From NCBI GenBank assembly GCA_951640165.1, contig OX621257.1, forward strand, positions 8,815,201-8,879,200: a stretch of 64,000 nt of DNA, in the 5' to 3' direction. The DNA comes from Pseudoips prasinana. Its lineage: Eukaryota > Arthropoda > Insecta > Lepidoptera > Nolidae. Shown one piece after another: positions 61,683 to 64,000 of this stretch (position 1 is the stretch's first letter; each line of letters opens with the position of its first letter). The notes below the pieces were generated by a model that did no database searches, was not told where the DNA came from, and was given only the letters and a program-made list of their open reading frames with translations. Position numbers and translations under genes: made by a program.

Positions 61683-62310
61683 AGTGATGCGACGAACGTT
61701 ATATTACAAGTATTGAATTATATGAATGAAGAAAAACACCTTCAGGCACCAATTATACCCTTCAATAAGTTGTATGAACGCGTAGCTGCTGCTACAGGTT
61801 AGTGTTGTCAGCTTCTGAAAAAATACGAAACTCCCCATCGCCCTTTAAATTTAAATACATATTTTAAAATATTCATTATTTATTTAATTTTTGCTATTTC
61901 CATTGTAGGTGTCGGGGAGTGATTTGTAAGAAAACTTGTGAAAGAAAAAGAGCAAGCAGATGCAAAAATTTATAGCAGATCAGAATATTGGTAGATCGAA
62001 TTCTGAAATGGCTACATTGATTGCAGAAGCTTTTGATAAAATAACAGTCAATGAATGGCAAAAGCATTGCAATCATGTAAAAAATATTGAAAATGAGTAT
62101 CGAAAAGGGATGGATACTTAGACGAGCCTTTCATCAATCAATTAGGTAGTGATAGTGAAAGTGAAAGCAGTGATTATGGTTATGATGATGATGAAATGAC
62201 TTCTGCATTAAACAATTCCGGTGACATAATAATACCTGGAGTATTCCCGTTAGAGGACACTCAGCATACATTTTATGTAAATGATCATAATTATTGTATA
62301 AAAATATAAA
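61683..62310 (+). pseudogene. transposase remnant, right arm
   Basis: The same protein pieces on plus: PIIPFNKLYERVAAATG, intron-like interval with GTTAGT and TTCCATTGTAG, FVRKLVKEKEQ, LIAEAFDKITVNEWQKHCNH, an acidic tail and TAA at 62308-62310. It carries its own substitutions (for example a stop after RKGMDT), showing that the arms have diverged a little since the inverted duplication. Confidence 0.6.
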
Positions 62311-62469
62311 GATTTGTAATGACAGTATTTGTTTGCCTTTTAGTGAAGTAATATTTACGTTACAATGTGCATATTATTTTTACCCACTTTATTGCAAAAA
62401 ATAGTTACTAGCAACACTAAATGCGATAACAGCGACGCTGCCAGCGGGCCAGATAAGTTTGCGGCACTG

Positions 62470-63415
62470 TAAGTAGATTTATACTGTGCGTGGATCACTA
62501 GGTTCCGTTAAGACTTGCCGCATGACAGAAATTGGACAGAAAGGCAATTTATAATTAAACTCAACAAAAACAAGAGTCCACAGCTTGATAATCTGCATAT
62601 CAGTTAGCGAAATTGGTGTTATTTTTTCACTTCAAGTATACGTACCTCCTTAGAAAGTGTGTCAGTATTTTAAAGCAAAAACTCTTTGATAAATGTTTCA
62701 GTTTAAACTTTTAAACGAGCTTCCTAATAATCCTATTACTTATGAGTTAATAATAGCGCTTCTGGCTATATTTAGACTACGATGGATTAGTCACGGTTAT
62801 CAGTCAACAGCACAAGTGGGTGTGGACGCTGGTTCCCTCTTCTTACTGTCATAATCGAATCATAATTTCTGGATCAGTTTGTCACACCTTCCAAAAGCCT
62901 CCCGCCTGGACATCAATTACCGTGGCCGATCCGTGGAAGTCCCTGAACAGACTCCGGACTCAGGTGGGCCGAAGCACAGAAAACATTTGTGTCTAGGTGG
63001 TGACTGTCGAGTAGCCCCGAAATGGATTGTATTTGCGGAGCATACTAGCATCTCTAATACTATCATCAGTCCAATCCATGGCCCATCTAACAGCTTGCCC
63101 AGCCAGCCCTGCCACATATTCTTGGCAGGATATTAGAAATGCCACAAGCAGGGCAATCAGTGCAGGCCACGTTCTAGGCCACACAAATTTAAAGAGTTTG
63201 CCATGCTTCCTGCCCCTGTAAATCATTGTACCGTTTTACAAGATTAGTTCTATTGTCAAAGACTATTTTAAAGACAATAAATAAATAATATTATTCTGTT
63301 TTCAGGTTTGACACTCAGTTTGTCATCTCGTTCCAGTTTGTCAATGTGTCAAAAGCATGGAAGTGCTTGTATTTTTTTATTTTTTAAACGGTTTACTCTA
63401 ATGCTCTCTAAAATA
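62470..63415. other. mostly unrecognised; balanced-GC patch at 62880-63220
   Basis: Open frames overlap here on both strands: plus 62879-63136 (RLDINYRGRSVEVPEQTPDS) and minus 62993-63226 (ALIALLVAFLISCQEYVAGL, membrane-like). The GC content is higher than the neighbours. I recognise neither product. Confidence 0.3.
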
Positions 63416-63856
63416 TTAGTTTTTTGCACTCCTTCTCCATATGATTTTCTGTTCCAAAATTCATACTACACATAATATTACATAAAAAGGGGTACATGTA
63501 TATATTTTTTAAAGGGATTTGTTCCCTAATGCGGGCGTTGCATTAGGGAATCTAATCCCTGTGTTGCGGGGTACTTTACAAACTCATAATAGACGGCCAC
63601 AAATTAAATCCAGACTCAGAACAACTATTTATGGGTCACACAAATAGTGGTCCGGCGCGGGACTCGACCCCGTGACACAAAGTGGCGAGGCGACTATCTT
63701 AGCCGCTGCGCCACACGTGCAGTCATAGTCAGTTAATAGACATTAGAAGTTAATTATTAGCTATAATTTGTAGTTTTCTGCACTCCTTCTCCATATGAAC
63801 TTCTGTTTCAAAATTCTTACTCCTCCGTCCGCGCAATTTTCTTAAAATGGGGTACA
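63416..63856 (+). repeat. direct repeat flanking a SINE-3
   Basis: TGCACTCCTTCTCCATATGA with TTCTGTT.CAAAATTC at 63424-63470 recurs at 63780-63825. The copies also share AAAAGGGGTACATGTA / AAAATGGGGTACAAATA. The SINE-3 lies between. Related to 14993-15063. Confidence 0.65.
63520..63725 (-). mobile_element. SINE-3
   Basis: GAATCTAATCCCTGTGTTGC, CCAGACTCAGAACAACTATT, GGTCCGGCGCGGGACTCGAC, CTTAGCCGCTGCGCCACACG. The outer end forms a hairpin, TTCCCTAATGC / GCATTAGGGAA. Confidence 0.9.
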
Positions 63857-63887
63857 AATATTAATATGTGAAGTAAAATTCACATAT
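63849..63887. repeat. 16-bp-arm hairpin
   Basis: AATATTAATATGTGAA and TTCACATATTAATATT around a 6-base loop. Confidence 0.9.
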
Positions 63888-63982
63888 TAATATTATGATG
63901 ATAATGATATATACAGGTTCAGACATGTCACTTACATATTCTCCATCTGTATATCTCGCCAAAACAACTTGCTGCCCTTTTC

Positions 63983-64000
63983 ATAAGTGTGGCGCAGCGA
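63983..64000 (+). mobile_element. SINE-3 head, runs off the window
   Basis: ATAAGTGTGGCGCAGCGA is the start of a SINE-3 A box; the rest lies beyond the end. Confidence 0.5.

Larger units (their letters stand above)
60858..62469. mobile_element. 1.6-kb palindromic Tc1/IS630-type transposon derivative
   Basis: TA, CAGTTCCACAAACTTATCTG on the left; AGATAAGTTTGCGGCACTG, TA on the right. Arms 60858-61645 and 61683-62469 are near-identical inverse complements (about 788 bp each) around a 37-base centre. The TA duplication and CAG..CTG ends fit the Tc1/mariner/IS630 superfamily. Each arm contains the same transposase remnants, with their 3' ends pointing outward. Confidence 0.93.

Noticed and set aside
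1..64000. Telomeric TTAGG arrays or rDNA, as hosts for R1/TRAS-type elements
   Set aside because: I saw no TTAGG tandem run and no 28S-like sequence around the R1-clade insertions.

Overview
The window looks like transposon-dense, AT-rich intergenic or intronic DNA from a moth or butterfly (Lepidoptera). I base this on the repeat families: a cecropia-type mariner, Helitron-like elements ending in a GC hairpin plus CTAGT, several tRNA-headed SINEs, an R1-clade LINE tail, RTE LINEs ending in (ATG)n, and a GGTTCCG-type dispersed repeat, all of which I know from lepidopteran genomes. There are no bacterial features. I found no host gene that I can name. Family names such as LINE-A, LINE-B, RepA and family Z are labels used only here.

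Layout. 1-1008: 3' part of a mariner with an open transposase frame. 1.5-8.6 kb: LINE and SINE fragments, including an RTE-related element with a 5S-rRNA-like block. 8.6-13.5 kb: an apparently complete LINE (LINE-B) with two intact reading frames. 13.5-24.7 kb: SINEs, RTE tails, a 52-bp minisatellite, a truncated R1-clade LINE with a 14-bp target duplication, a Jockey-type LINE fragment and a local tandem duplication. 24.75-31.4 kb: a full-length RNase H-bearing LINE (LINE-A) inserted in a Helitron and itself interrupted by another LINE fragment. 31.4-38.5 kb: tandem Helitron ends, SINEs, MITEs and foldbacks. 38.6-43.7 kb: a minus-strand RTE LINE split by a plus-strand truncated LINE-B. 43.7-50.2 kb: SINEs, the unclassified repeat RepA, a 507-bp MITE, then 2.3 kb of plain AT-rich DNA. 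50.4-54.1 kb: an RTE fragment leading into a tandem array of about 250 bp per unit, then SINEs. 54.1-58 kb: a coding-looking remnant split by an R1 tail, and a three-level nest of insertions. 58-64 kb: Helitron and SINEs, then a 1.6-kb near-perfect palindrome made of two transposon halves.

The genes do not form a pathway. LINE proteins (nucleic-acid-binding ORF1 protein, endonuclease, reverse transcriptase) copy their own RNA. The SINEs and RTE-tailed family Z probably use LINE machinery. MITEs depend on DNA transposases of the mariner/IS630 type. The most useful content is the relative chronology recorded by nested insertions with visible target-site duplications, plus a few repeat structures I cannot assign: RepA, the ~250-bp array, the giant palindrome and the 5S-like promoter block.
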